From: an uncultured Ectothiorhodospiraceae bacterium
GTDB taxonomy: Bacteria; Pseudomonadota; Gammaproteobacteria; UBA6429; Thiohalophilaceae
Assembly (NCBI GenBank): GCA_947259575.1
Contig: CAMYMU010000019.1
Span: 62,001 to 126,000, forward strand
Reading direction: 5' to 3'
DNA length: 64,000 nt
The stretch's first letter is position 1. Each line of letters opens with the position of its first letter. The notes beneath the pieces were generated by a model. It searched no databases, had not been told where the DNA came from, and saw nothing but the letters and a program-made list of their open reading frames with translations. Below are positions 24,166 through 33,507 of the stretch, in pieces. The translations under genes were made by a program, and so were the position numbers.

Positions 24166-26886
24166 TTACTGTAACAACATGGGCGAGCTGGCAATGGCCG
24201 CTGCACAGGTTGCTTTCATGATTTCAAGACTGCGATTAACACTACAGTTACCGCTACAAGTGTTGTTTAGTTCATCCATTAGAGTGTATAGATGAGTACG
24301 TACTGTTGCTGCAGTTGGCATAGTGCTTAGCTCGGTTGCACCATCGACATTAAACACACGTTCTAACAGCGGGTTAATAACATCATCACGCTCAGCACCG
24401 GTAAATGGATACTGTGGCGATGACCCACTGAAGGTAATGTTCGGGAAGTAAGTCGCCCGCGGGATGGTTGTGCCATTGTCATCAACCAGTGCGCTACAGT
24501 ATTCAATAGCCAGCTGTGTTACGGCCATTTGCTGTGAAGGTACATAGGTCTGGATATCTGAGCTGCCTGGCAGACCCTGTTTTACTTCCACGTAAGTACC
24601 GTCGTTAGCCGCACCGGTGTTATCAATGGTGTCATCCTGACCGATTACATCAGTGGTCCTATCGACACCTGTCATTTTCGACATTGTGGCATTGATTTCC
24701 TCAAAGCTGCGAATCATTACCGCTGACTTCGCAGTTGGAGTTATTGGATCCGGCGTGGTTGAGAAGCTCTCAGTGTAATCCTTGGTCGGCGTAGTCGATG
24801 CCAGACGTTCGAAGGTAAGGAACAATGAATCCGGCGGTGTACCACTTGGACCATTTTCCAGGGCGAAGACAGTACCGATGTTAGATAGCAGCTGGCCCGT
24901 TGCCGAGTCATAAGTACCATCAATCGTTACATCCATGGAAGCAAAGCCCTGGCCAGTCGATGCCTCACGACCATTGATGCCGATGCGCATGTTCTGGATC
25001 TGGGTACCTGTCATGTCTGCATTTGGATCCAGGTTAATGAAGCGTGGATAGGCGAACAAGAAACTCTTGTTATCCCACTGTGCTGCTTCAAGATAGATGT
25101 AGCATAGTGGCGCATAATCTGGGTTACGCACTGGATCGTTCTCGATACCATCTGCATCAGGTCCGCGACATTCTGGCCCAAGATGCTGACCTACCTCAAA
25201 CATCAGATAGAATTTCTGACCTACGCCAACATCGAAGTTCTGGCGAATCTGTGGGTCAGTCAAGGCACGGTTATGGATAGACAGCATACGAATCGTACCT
25301 GACCAAGGGCGACTGAAGTCAACTTCGTTACCCAGTGCCAAAGCCGAACCCGTTGCCCAGTTAGACAGACCTTCAGCCTCAACCGGGTCCATATCATCAC
25401 GGAAGGTACCGTTTACATAGATACGACGACCATTGGTTGGGTCATAAGTCAGGACAACATGTTGCAGTGCTGCCTGTGCATCTTCGTCATCAGGGTCAGT
25501 CGTCAGCAGAGGTGTACCATCTGCATTTGTCTCAGTAGAAATGTTTCGGTTGAACGCCTCGTAGTTATACATAGTCTGACCAAGCAGGAAGTTACGCTCA
25601 GTTGCTGAACGACCATATGTAACAATATTGGCATTCGCCTGAGCGACGTCACCAGGTAAGATCCAGGCTTCAATCGTGTATTCACCAGTTGAAGTGATCA
25701 TCTGGTGTAACTTGTCACTGTCACTCGGTGTGGCCTGCGCTTTGGCAGAGGATGTGATGAAACGAATTCCATAGCTACCCAACCACTCATAATCAGTGCC
25801 TGGGTTACCGAACAATGTCAGGTTAGCCGCTGGTGAAACTCCGCTTCGGTCAATGACAGTGTCGCCGCCGTTCAATTTGAATTCGTATAAGGCGATCTGG
25901 CTTGCCTCGAAACGATTACCACCAGAAGCTGTAATACCATCTTCGAACAGGGTAACCGCACGACTCTTGACCATGCTGTCAAGCTCTGCGGTGTCAGGTG
26001 GTGCGACTGCATTTACTGCTGCGATGTAGAAGTTAATCGCGGTCAGCATATCGGCGGCTGCACCAGAGCAGTCACCTGAGTTAGGCACGGTGTCACGTGG
26101 TGAAGGCCAACATTGGTGACCACCTGTGACACGGGTATAGAAACGTGATAACGCCGCAGTGTTCAGGTTCAGCAGCGGAACGCTACTCGCGGTGTCATAA
26201 GATGTTTGTGCATCTGCAACTGCAAATTGTGGTGATATAGGTTGAGCACTTTGGGTTGGGTTAGGTACGTGACAACCTGCGCAGTTAGCAGTAACCAGCT
26301 CGTGAATTGTGAGTCCGCCATTACCTGTGTAATAGGCAGGATTGACGTTTGGATCAAAGACGATAACTGGCGCGGGATCTTCATCTACAGGAGGGCTAAG
26401 TTGTATACCACGTCCACCTGTACCAGCACGGTCATTTAACCAGTTACCTATCCAGAGTTCTAATTGAGCAGCACAAGCTGATTGGGTGCTTTCCCAGCAA
26501 AAGTGACCTGCTGGAGTACTGGTAAATTTCGTTACAAAGGTTGAGCTGGCGATATCTGCGGGATTAACCAGACCGTTAGCAACCAGGTAAGCATCATTTA
26601 CGTCTGTTTCGTCTGCAAAGTCAGAGTTACCCTGGCCACCCACGTCGTGACAAGAACCACAACGATTGTCGCCGCGAACGTTATCCCAGAATTGAATACG
26701 GAATGCCTGAATATCAGCATTGTTTGGGGCAGGACCTGTATAGGTTGTGGCACCACCGCCACTGCCGCCGCCGTTGTTGTTGTTATTTGGATTGTTGCTG
26801 GTGTTTTCAGTGTTACTCGCACCGCCACCACAAGCCGACACAACGAATGCACCGGCCAACACTAACATTGGAATCAGCTTACGCAT
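24166..26886 (-). CDS. Lipoprotein with two heme c sites and a LamG domain
   Basis: About 906 residues. The ATG at 26886 follows an excellent ribosome site (AAAGGAGC, then four bases); an upstream ATG at 26928 is less likely. The lipoprotein signal ends VVSAC, then comes an Asn/Gly-rich linker. Two CxxCH heme motifs follow: RCGSCHDVGGQ (about residue 85) and CAGCHVP (about 205). A LamG/concanavalin-like domain (about 330-550) shows EYTIEAWILPGD, RRIYVNGTFRDD and MLSIHNRALTDPQI. The C-terminal third has no recognised domain. Probably an outer-membrane-attached electron carrier with a binding domain. Confidence 0.8.
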   Translation of the reverse strand: MRKLIPMLVLAGAFVVSACGGGASNTENTSNNPNNNNNGGGSGGGATTYTGPAPNNADIQAFRIQFWDNVRGDNRCGSCHDVGGQGNSDFADETDVNDAYLVANGLVNPADIASSTFVTKFTSTPAGHFCWESTQSACAAQLELWIGNWLNDRAGTGGRGIQLSPPVDEDPAPVIVFDPNVNPAYYTGNGGLTIHELVTANCAGCHVPNPTQSAQPISPQFAVADAQTSYDTASSVPLLNLNTAALSRFYTRVTGGHQCWPSPRDTVPNSGDCSGAAADMLTAINFYIAAVNAVAPPDTAELDSMVKSRAVTLFEDGITASGGNRFEASQIALYEFKLNGGDTVIDRSGVSPAANLTLFGNPGTDYEWLGSYGIRFITSSAKAQATPSDSDKLHQMITSTGEYTIEAWILPGDVAQANANIVTYGRSATERNFLLGQTMYNYEAFNRNISTETNADGTPLLTTDPDDEDAQAALQHVVLTYDPTNGRRIYVNGTFRDDMDPVEAEGLSNWATGSALALGNEVDFSRPWSGTIRMLSIHNRALTDPQIRQNFDVGVGQKFYLMFEVGQHLGPECRGPDADGIENDPVRNPDYAPLCYIYLEAAQWDNKSFLFAYPRFINLDPNADMTGTQIQNMRIGINGREASTGQGFASMDVTIDGTYDSATGQLLSNIGTVFALENGPSGTPPDSLFLTFERLASTTPTKDYTESFSTTPDPITPTAKSAVMIRSFEEINATMSKMTGVDRTTDVIGQDDTIDNTGAANDGTYVEVKQGLPGSSDIQTYVPSQQMAVTQLAIEYCSALVDDNGTTIPRATYFPNITFSGSSPQYPFTGAERDDVINPLLERVFNVDGATELSTMPTAATVRTHLYTLMDELNNTCSGNCSVNRSLEIMKATCAAAIASSPMLLQ

Positions 26887-26957
26887 CGTTGCTCCTTTCC
26901 CGTTGAAATTAATATTTTTATGCTTCATTTTTTCGTCTCCAGAAACTTGTGTACGGC

Positions 26958-28274
26958 TTACAGGTTAGGATTACTGTTCATACAGTTAATCACAGAGTCA
27001 GTGAACACTGTACGCATGTCGTAAGTGCTATTGACGAAATTTGTAGTCAAGGTCTGTAAGGTTGCCTCAGCTGGGTCACTCAAACAGACATGACGATAAA
27101 CCTTTAGAACCTGGCAGCGTGCAAAGGCATTGGTATTAGCCAATTCTTGTCCGAGCAGTGCTGCATTACCTACTGCTGCACCTGGTGTACTTGCTGGGAC
27201 ACTTGTTACTGCCTGTGGTGTGTTATTAGCCCAACCTAACTTAGCGTTTTGGCCAGTGCGCCAGTAATTGGTCCATCTGTCGTCTGGTGTTACCCATCCA
27301 TATTCGAAGTTGGTTGGATTGATGCGGTGTTTGTGAGTAACACGGGTAGGCGTAGTAATATCAACACCATCGACCTGATAAGTAATCGGGGTGGTTTGAT
27401 ACAACATGGATTGAGTGTCTGCGTCATTATTGTCATCAAAGATGTTCGGGCCCCACTGATGATAAGCATAAGCACCGGCCATTCCATCCATGCCTGCGTG
27501 ACAACCAACACAGTTATTCAGGAAGATTTCACTATCGCCACCTGGGCTGCGTGATACATCCTGACGGACATAGTTATTAGTACGGGTAATATCTTTCACT
27601 TCTTCCAGGTCAGTACAGAGATAGTTCATCATGGTGAAGCGGAACATTGCCCGGTTGGTACCGCCATAAAAGAAGGCACGAGCGTTGGCGCGAGTTGTGG
27701 TAATACCTGCAACGGCCTCAGGAGGCTGGCCGATGGTGGTAGACTGAGTCTGGCTTTGTAACACAGTGCGCAGATTCAGGTTTTGATGTTCCATCTGGAT
27801 ATAGTGGTCGTTATTGCTGTTGGAATAAGGAAATGAGTTAAGAGCAGGATCAACGCCGACGTAAATAAGGTCGTCTGACAGGATGCCGCGGAAGTCCCTG
27901 CCATCACGGATATAACCGATAATGGTTGCAGCCGTATCATTCAACGGCGCAAACACTGTTTGGTCTTCGTTGGTCCAGGGGATCACCATGTTTTTAACTT
28001 TTACGTTAAGGAAGTTGGGATCATTCATCGCTCTGGTTACAGCGGCTGCGACATTACCACCGGTTATGTCTTGCTCCATTTGATCAAGGACATCATTATT
28101 TGGACCGGCGATTGTTTGAGGAGGAACCCCAGCAATTCGGTCATGGATGAACTTGGCTTTTTCACGATCACCCGCCGATGCGGTATTGATTGCCAGTGAA
28201 AACACACAAACCGCACTCGCTGCCGCCAGGGCTAACCGTCCAGTTTGTTTGTTAAGCAAGTTTGCAATGCTCAT
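26958..28274 (-). CDS. Exported monoheme c protein
   Basis: About 438 residues. The ATG at 28274 has GGGAAG upstream and gives a good signal peptide (ending TASA); the ATG at 28328 would put the CRP-type palindrome only 6 bases before the start. One heme motif is present, NCVGCHAGMDGM (about 255-266). The surrounding sequence has a DUF1588/cytochrome-like feel (YLCTDLEEVKD, MRTVFTDSVINCMNSNP), but I do not recognise a family. First gene of the trio monoheme protein, LamG-heme lipoprotein, DUF1501-like protein. Probably periplasmic. Confidence 0.72.
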   Translation of the reverse strand: MSIANLLNKQTGRLALAAASAVCVFSLAINTASAGDREKAKFIHDRIAGVPPQTIAGPNNDVLDQMEQDITGGNVAAAVTRAMNDPNFLNVKVKNMVIPWTNEDQTVFAPLNDTAATIIGYIRDGRDFRGILSDDLIYVGVDPALNSFPYSNSNNDHYIQMEHQNLNLRTVLQSQTQSTTIGQPPEAVAGITTTRANARAFFYGGTNRAMFRFTMMNYLCTDLEEVKDITRTNNYVRQDVSRSPGGDSEIFLNNCVGCHAGMDGMAGAYAYHQWGPNIFDDNNDADTQSMLYQTTPITYQVDGVDITTPTRVTHKHRINPTNFEYGWVTPDDRWTNYWRTGQNAKLGWANNTPQAVTSVPASTPGAAVGNAALLGQELANTNAFARCQVLKVYRHVCLSDPAEATLQTLTTNFVNSTYDMRTVFTDSVINCMNSNPNL

Positions 28275-28333
28275 AAGCTTCTTCCCAAAGTTGTTTTTAT
28301 TCGTACATTTAAAAAATTGCTCCGTCATTTGGA

Positions 28334-28349
28334 TGTGAACTACATCACA
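28334..28349. promoter_or_regulatory. Perfect CRP-type palindrome
   Basis: TGTGA-ACTACA-TCACA is an exact match to the TGTGA-N6-TCACA core recognised by CRP-family regulators. Its centre is about 67 bases upstream of the chosen start of the monoheme gene, a position compatible with activation, and about 250 bases upstream of the HzsA-like gene. The regulator itself is not in the window. Confidence 0.65.
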
Positions 28350-28483
28350 AAGCAGAGCACGAATGTTTCATAACGTTAATTTAGTCTGAAACCAGATAAA
28401 TTTTCATGAATTTGTTCACAGATCCGTCAGAAAATCGCGTTCATACTTCTTTTCGGTCGGAGAAGGCCTATTTATGAGAGCTG

Positions 28484-28550
28484 TATACCAATTTTGTGAC
28501 GGCGTCAGTATTATGATTAAAGATGTTACACATATATACCAATACTGACG
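28484..28550. repeat. Repeat cluster upstream of the HzsA-like gene
   Basis: Two direct copies of TATACCAAT (28484-28492 and 28535-28543), a palindrome TGACG-G-CGTCA (28497-28507), and a perfect 10-bp inverted repeat CGTCAGTATT (28503-28512) / AATACTGACG (28541-28550). The elements overlap within 67 bases, ending 43 bases before the start codon. They look like operator half-sites for a dimeric or multimeric regulator. Confidence 0.55.
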
Positions 28551-28593
28551 ATGTGATTGTTAAGATATTCATTACCTATTAAGAGAGAAATGT

Positions 28594-31392
28594 ATGGTTA
28601 GGTTCAATAGTGAGAACGAGTTCACCTTTTTCAAGGCTGCGGGACTTTTGGGAGGTCTGTTACTCCTGTCGGCCTGTGGTGGCGGTGGCAGTGCCAGCGA
28701 CCCTGACCCTACGGTGAATGAACAGCCTATCGCCTATGTCCAGCGTGCCGCTCCTATAGACAACAACAACAATCTGATCGAAAACGATTTGCAGGACCCT
28801 GCTGAGTTTCGACCAGGCGCTCACCTCATCGTTAAGAACGTGGCTTCACAGGGCGCCTCAACAATCGATGTCACTGAGGCACTGATTGGCGATACGGGTG
28901 ATGTGCGTGACCCCGAGTTCAATTTTGATGGCACGAAATTACTGTTCTCGTTGCATATGGAAGACAATAACAACGACCCGCAGATTAACTGGGATATCTA
29001 TGAATATGATCTGACAAGTCCGCTTAGTCAGGTCGCGGGCAGCGAGAACCCCAGACGGGTTATGTTTGTGGACAATGATATTCAGGGCCATGATATCGCT
29101 CCGTCTTATATGCCCGGTAATCGAATTATTTTCTCTTCCACTCGTGCAGCAAGAACCGGCTCAATATCACTAGCAGAGGGTAACGGCGCGTTCTCTCCGA
29201 CTATCGAAGCGACAGATAGCGATATACATGCATTCAATATACATACTATGGATGCGACGACTGGTGGCAATATCAAGCAGATTAGTTTCAATATGAGCCA
29301 TGACCTGGACCCCAGTATTATTCGTAATATCAGTGGTTATGAAGGGCATGTGATGTTTACCCGCTGGGAAAACTCACCGGGCCGAAATCAGATGAGCCTG
29401 TACATGATGAAACCAGATGGTACGGAAGTAACCCATTTGTATGGTGGACATAGTCACCAGACCGGGACAGGTGGCAGTACGATTCAGTTTTCTACCCCAA
29501 GAGAAAATTCCAGTGGTGATGTTGTCGTAGTCGCCAGAGCATTCTCGAACACCCAGGACGGTGGTGACCCCATGGTTATCAACGTTAGCGGCTATTTAGA
29601 TAATACTGTCCCAAAAACAAACAATGCCGGTGGTGTTGGCCCAGCCCAGACCTCAGTCTCTGGCGGTGCGATTCTCACCGATGCCAATGCTATTTCATTA
29701 ATGGGCCGTTATGGCTCGGTTGTCCCTTTACTGGATGGTACCAATCGCGCGCTAGCCAGCTACAGTCTGTGTCTCGCCGACATCCTTGACCCTAATACAA
29801 TGATGGTGCTTGAAACCCGGATTTGTTCAGACCCCTTGGTTAACCTGGCCGATGTGAATACAGTCGTCGCCCCACCACGCTACGGTATCTATATACTAGA
29901 CCTGAGTACGAACTCGATTACACCGATTACCGTTGCCCAACCAGACACTTATTACACTGATGTTGCGATAGCCCAAGGTTACACAGACAACGGCACTTTT
30001 ATCGATGATACATTTAACCTTTCGACACCCAAGCTAGGCACTCTGCATATCCGCAGTGTTTATGACCTGGATGGCGCCTTCGATCCTATGGGCAGTACTT
30101 CGACCAGCCTTGCGCAATTGATGGACCCTACCTTGTCGACAGGGGATCCGGCCAATAATCCAGGTTTGATAGAACGCCCCGCGATGTTCCTACGTATCGT
30201 GAAAGGTACCTATTTACCTGATGACGATGTGCGTGACTTCGATGAAGCCGCTTATGGTTTAAATGGCTCAGGACAGTTAATGCGCCAGATCATTGGATAT
30301 GCACCTATCGAGCCGGACGGTTCTGTTCGGATTAACGTTCCTGCGGATGTGCCATTGTCATTCAGTATTCTGGATAAAAATGGACGCCGTGTCGCAGGTA
30401 CATCTCGTCATAACAACTGGATTACGGTGCGCCCTAACGAAGAGGTGACCTGCCATGGCTGTCATGTGCATAATTCAGGTAATCCTCATGGCAACCCTAC
30501 CGCTGTACCGCGTCTTGGATTAAATGTGGGTTCCGTTGGTGGTACCTGGCCAAACACCAATGCGGCGATTGTGAATCTGGCTAATAATGAAGATACCATG
30601 GCTATGGCTAAGACAACGATTCTCGGTAGTCCTAGCCTGAAACCAAGCGTTGATATCAGAGCTGCCGATGTCTGGACAGACCCGAATGATCGTACGATAG
30701 ATGATCCTATCGTATTCACTTATGACAATACCGCTTTACAGGGCGTCAGCACGACCAAACCAGTGAACCTGGGCGGCTGCCTCGACAATGGTGCGGTCAA
30801 TGGTTGGAATGAAAACTGCCGGGTTACGGTGAATTATCCTGCCCATATACAGCCGATTTTTGAAGTTGCTCGCCAGGATAGTGGGGCAAACAATATCCAG
30901 TGTATTAGCTGCCATACGACGTATGCAGCCGCCTTACAGGTCCCTGCAGGTAAGTACCAGCTGGATTTGACTCAGAATAGTCCGGATGCAATGGGCAATT
31001 CCGTTGATACCCAGAACCCAGATTATCATAAATCCTATATTGAACTGGTTGCGGGCGACAACATTCTTGAGGTTGCCGGTGCGGCGTTAGTAGATGAGGA
31101 ATTCCCGGCTGGAAGTGGCGTGACACGCTCTGTGTTCTTTGGAACAGGCATTGGTAGTGTAATGACGCGTGGTAGCGCCAATGGCAGTACCCCCTTCTTT
31201 GAGATCTTTACTGAGGCTTACTACAACGCAAATATTGCTGATGTGAACCGCATGCCGCACTGGGATCCAAACGGTGGTGGCGCCGGAATTGGCAGACCCT
31301 GGCTGACCTTAGGTGAGCAAAAATTAATATCAGAGTGGATCGACATCGGTGCTCAGTACTATAACAGCCCGTTTGCAGGCCCTGTAAACTGA
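28594..31392 (+). CDS. HzsA-like lipoprotein with two heme c sites
   Basis: A 932-residue lipoprotein (lipobox LLSAC). The N-terminal half looks like a TolB/PD40-type beta-propeller (FNFDGTKLLFSLHM, WDIYEYDL, MPGNRIIFSSTR). About 520-640 matches the hydrazine-synthase-alpha-like middle domain: IIGYAPIEPDGSVRINVPAD, LSFSILDKNGRRVAG, then VRPNEEVTCHGCHVH, which contains the first CxxCH. A second motif, CISCHTTY, lies near residue 770. The family name comes from anammox HzsA, but no HzsB or HzsC genes are here, so hydrazine chemistry must not be inferred. AAGAGAG precedes the ATG. Probably an extracytoplasmic redox protein, divergent from the monoheme trio. Confidence 0.8.
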   Translation: MVRFNSENEFTFFKAAGLLGGLLLLSACGGGGSASDPDPTVNEQPIAYVQRAAPIDNNNNLIENDLQDPAEFRPGAHLIVKNVASQGASTIDVTEALIGDTGDVRDPEFNFDGTKLLFSLHMEDNNNDPQINWDIYEYDLTSPLSQVAGSENPRRVMFVDNDIQGHDIAPSYMPGNRIIFSSTRAARTGSISLAEGNGAFSPTIEATDSDIHAFNIHTMDATTGGNIKQISFNMSHDLDPSIIRNISGYEGHVMFTRWENSPGRNQMSLYMMKPDGTEVTHLYGGHSHQTGTGGSTIQFSTPRENSSGDVVVVARAFSNTQDGGDPMVINVSGYLDNTVPKTNNAGGVGPAQTSVSGGAILTDANAISLMGRYGSVVPLLDGTNRALASYSLCLADILDPNTMMVLETRICSDPLVNLADVNTVVAPPRYGIYILDLSTNSITPITVAQPDTYYTDVAIAQGYTDNGTFIDDTFNLSTPKLGTLHIRSVYDLDGAFDPMGSTSTSLAQLMDPTLSTGDPANNPGLIERPAMFLRIVKGTYLPDDDVRDFDEAAYGLNGSGQLMRQIIGYAPIEPDGSVRINVPADVPLSFSILDKNGRRVAGTSRHNNWITVRPNEEVTCHGCHVHNSGNPHGNPTAVPRLGLNVGSVGGTWPNTNAAIVNLANNEDTMAMAKTTILGSPSLKPSVDIRAADVWTDPNDRTIDDPIVFTYDNTALQGVSTTKPVNLGGCLDNGAVNGWNENCRVTVNYPAHIQPIFEVARQDSGANNIQCISCHTTYAAALQVPAGKYQLDLTQNSPDAMGNSVDTQNPDYHKSYIELVAGDNILEVAGAALVDEEFPAGSGVTRSVFFGTGIGSVMTRGSANGSTPFFEIFTEAYYNANIADVNRMPHWDPNGGGAGIGRPWLTLGEQKLISEWIDIGAQYYNSPFAGPVN

Positions 31393-31464
31393 TTCTAAAT
31401 TCACCCCCTAGTACTGAAAAAGCGTAATAAAAATAGAATAAGTTGGCGCTGCGCTGCGCCGAGG

Positions 31465-31487
31465 GTTAGAATTTGGGCGTTAGAATT
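31465..31487. repeat. Short direct repeat before the SH3-barrel gene
   Basis: GTTAGAATT occurs at 31465-31473 and 31479-31487, spaced 14 bases start to start, in the 136-base gap after the HzsA-like gene. A GGCGC-(6)-GCGCC hairpin lies just before it, without a T-tract. Possibly an operator; weak. Confidence 0.25.
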
Positions 31488-31528
31488 CACTTTAAAAAAA
31501 TAATAGTAAAAGTTGTTTTACCTACACT

Positions 31529-32281
31529 ATGCGAAAATGTTTCATCAGCTTGTTTCTCCTTGTTAGCTCGCTAAGTGTTAGCCCGTTAAGCAATGCCGAT
31601 GAACCAGAAGAGCATTTTGTCAAAGTGGCCGATCCCTACATCGAAATGCACACGGGGGCAGGTCGAGGTTATCCCATCTTTTACGTTGCTGCCCGTGGTG
31701 AGTGGGTACAGCTATTATATAGAAAGACAGACTGGTTCAGGGTCAAGACTGAAGATGGTAAGGAAGGTTGGGTCAGTGCGGCGCAATTGTCGATGACCTT
31801 GAATCCCTCGGGTCAACGTGTCGATATACGTGATCCGAATGAAAAAGATTTTGTGGTCCGTGATTGGGAATATGGTGCCTCGATCGGTGATTTCGAAGGA
31901 TTATCCGTGATCAGCTTTTATGGTGGTTATCACTTCACTGAGAATATCTCCAACGAAATTATAATCTCACAGGCCTCGGGCACGGTATCAAGCAAAACGG
32001 TTTTGAGTTTACTCAATATCATTCACGAGCCGTTTCCTGAATGGAAAGTTTCACCATTTTTTACCTTGGGAACAGGCTGGATCAGAACCGAACCCAAATC
32101 GACCCTGGCCGTTACCCGGGATCGCACCGATCAATACGCCAACTACGGGCTTGGTGTGCGCATGCACATAACCAAACGATTTTTACTCCGGGTGGAATAC
32201 AAAAATTACGTAATCTTCACCAGCCGAGATGACAACGAGGAAATAGCAGAATGGAAAGCAGGTTTCGGGTTTTTCTTTTAA
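31529..32281 (+). CDS. SH3-domain outer-membrane beta-barrel protein
   Basis: A 250-residue exported protein: signal peptide (ends about SNA), a bacterial SH3-like domain (about 30-95; YIEMHTGAGRGYPIFYVAAR, WFRVKTEDGKEGWVSAAQL), then about eight amphipathic strands ending in GFGFFF, typical of an outer-membrane barrel of about 150 residues. This architecture is known from the myxobacterial/gammaproteobacterial outer-membrane barrel domain group. SH3 domains of this kind may contact cell wall. No clear ribosome site precedes the ATG. Its end overlaps the next barrel gene by 31 bases. Confidence 0.78.
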   Translation: MRKCFISLFLLVSSLSVSPLSNADEPEEHFVKVADPYIEMHTGAGRGYPIFYVAARGEWVQLLYRKTDWFRVKTEDGKEGWVSAAQLSMTLNPSGQRVDIRDPNEKDFVVRDWEYGASIGDFEGLSVISFYGGYHFTENISNEIIISQASGTVSSKTVLSLLNIIHEPFPEWKVSPFFTLGTGWIRTEPKSTLAVTRDRTDQYANYGLGVRMHITKRFLLRVEYKNYVIFTSRDDNEEIAEWKAGFGFFF

Positions 32282-32955
32282 TTACAGCCTTTGCTCTGTT
32301 GGCTTCGCCTGCGCTGGTACCGATGGCAGCAGCGGCAGATGAAAAGCCAGCTGAAAAAACAGAACAAAAGGCCGGTGATAACCCTGTTAACGAAGTGATC
32401 CAGCAGGACCCGGTTATTCAGCCGGAGGTTAAGCGCCGTGAAGTTAAACAGGCCGATGTCGAGACAGAAAACTTTGAAATAGGTGTGTTTGCAGGATTAT
32501 TGAGTATCGAAGATTTTGGGACCAACCCTGTCTACGGTGTCAGTCTTGACTACCATGTAACTGAAGATCTGTTTATACAAGGCCGATTGGGTTATTCAGA
32601 AGCGGGTACTACCAGTTTCGAACGGCTTGGCGGTGGTGTGACCTTACTGGGGGATAGAGAATATATCTACTACGATGTGGCCCTGGGTTATAACTTATTA
32701 CCGGGTGAGGCCTTCATAACACGTAATACGACTTATAACACTTCGCTGTATCTCATCGCCGGAGCAGGGAATACTGAATTTGCAGGGGACAACTTTTTTA
32801 CAATCGTCTGGGGCGCAGGTTATGCCGTGACAGCCTCAGACTGGTTTGCGTTACACATGGATTTTCGTGATCACATGTTTGACATTGATATCACCGGAGA
32901 AGACAAAACAAGTCACAACTTGGAAGCTTCACTTAATATAACCTTCTACTTTTAG
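32251..32955 (+). CDS. Outer-membrane beta-barrel protein
   Basis: A 234-residue exported protein. A signal peptide (ends AAAA) is followed by a charged Glu/Lys/Pro/Val linker (about 28-70) and a barrel domain with strand pattern FEIGVFAGLLSIEDFG, YGVSLDYHVTEDLFIQGRLG and EYIYYDVALGYNLL, and the terminal LNITFYF with C-terminal Phe, as needed for outer-membrane insertion. Very similar in layout to the barrel half of the preceding gene, suggesting duplication. Its start lies inside that gene (31-base overlap) with GAGG upstream, so the two are translated together. Confidence 0.8.
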   Translation: MESRFRVFLLITAFALLASPALVPMAAAADEKPAEKTEQKAGDNPVNEVIQQDPVIQPEVKRREVKQADVETENFEIGVFAGLLSIEDFGTNPVYGVSLDYHVTEDLFIQGRLGYSEAGTTSFERLGGGVTLLGDREYIYYDVALGYNLLPGEAFITRNTTYNTSLYLIAGAGNTEFAGDNFFTIVWGAGYAVTASDWFALHMDFRDHMFDIDITGEDKTSHNLEASLNITFYF

Positions 32956-32970
32956 ATTGAGGGCCAGTAC

Positions 32971-33489
32971 ATGAAACAATTAGCAAGATTTATAGCACTT
33001 ACAGTATTTGTCATTTCAGCCTCGTTTGGCATGAGTAATGTTGCCAATGCCTCGCAAAAGACCCTGGATGGCTCACCTGCACCAGACTTTACTTTGAAGA
33101 GTCGCAGCGGAAAGAACCTGCGCTTGAGTGATTACCGTGGTCAGGTTGTAATGGTAAACTTTTGGGCCTCATGGTGTGGTCCCTGCCGTCAGGAAATGCC
33201 AATTCTAGAAAAGATGTTTAAGCGCTATGGCAAACTGGGTTTTGTGATTCTCGGCGTGAATACTGAGCAGGACACAAGCAAGGCGAATGCCTATTTGCGC
33301 GACATTAAAGTTTCGTTCCCTATCCTGTACGATACCACTAGCAAAGTCAGCAAGACATATAATGTTCAGGCCATGCCGACCACGGTGATCATCGATCGCA
33401 ATGGCAAGATGCGTTATCTACATGCAGGCTATAAATCCGGTTATGAAAAAGACTATAAAAAACAGATCAAAAAGCTGATTCGAGAATAA
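32971..33489 (+). CDS. TlpA-family thiol-disulfide oxidoreductase
   Basis: A 172-residue exported thioredoxin-fold protein: signal peptide (ends ANA), then PDFTLKSRSGKNLRLSDYRG, the active site WASWCGPCRQEMP, and the cis-Pro region AMPTTVIIDRNG. It should reduce disulfides in the periplasm. A 15-base gap after the barrel gene and the ribosome site GAGGG indicate an operon. In this setting it may keep the cysteines of the heme c proteins or of the DUF4266 lipoprotein tail reduced (inference). Confidence 0.92.
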   Translation: MKQLARFIALTVFVISASFGMSNVANASQKTLDGSPAPDFTLKSRSGKNLRLSDYRGQVVMVNFWASWCGPCRQEMPILEKMFKRYGKLGFVILGVNTEQDTSKANAYLRDIKVSFPILYDTTSKVSKTYNVQAMPTTVIIDRNGKMRYLHAGYKSGYEKDYKKQIKKLIRE

Positions 33490-33507
33490 TTTAATCAGGA
33501 AATTTTT

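Noticed and set aside
28594-31392. Hydrazine synthase and anammox metabolism
   Set aside because: Only an HzsA-like domain is present; HzsB, HzsC and other anammox genes are absent, and the surroundings are ordinary gammaproteobacterial.
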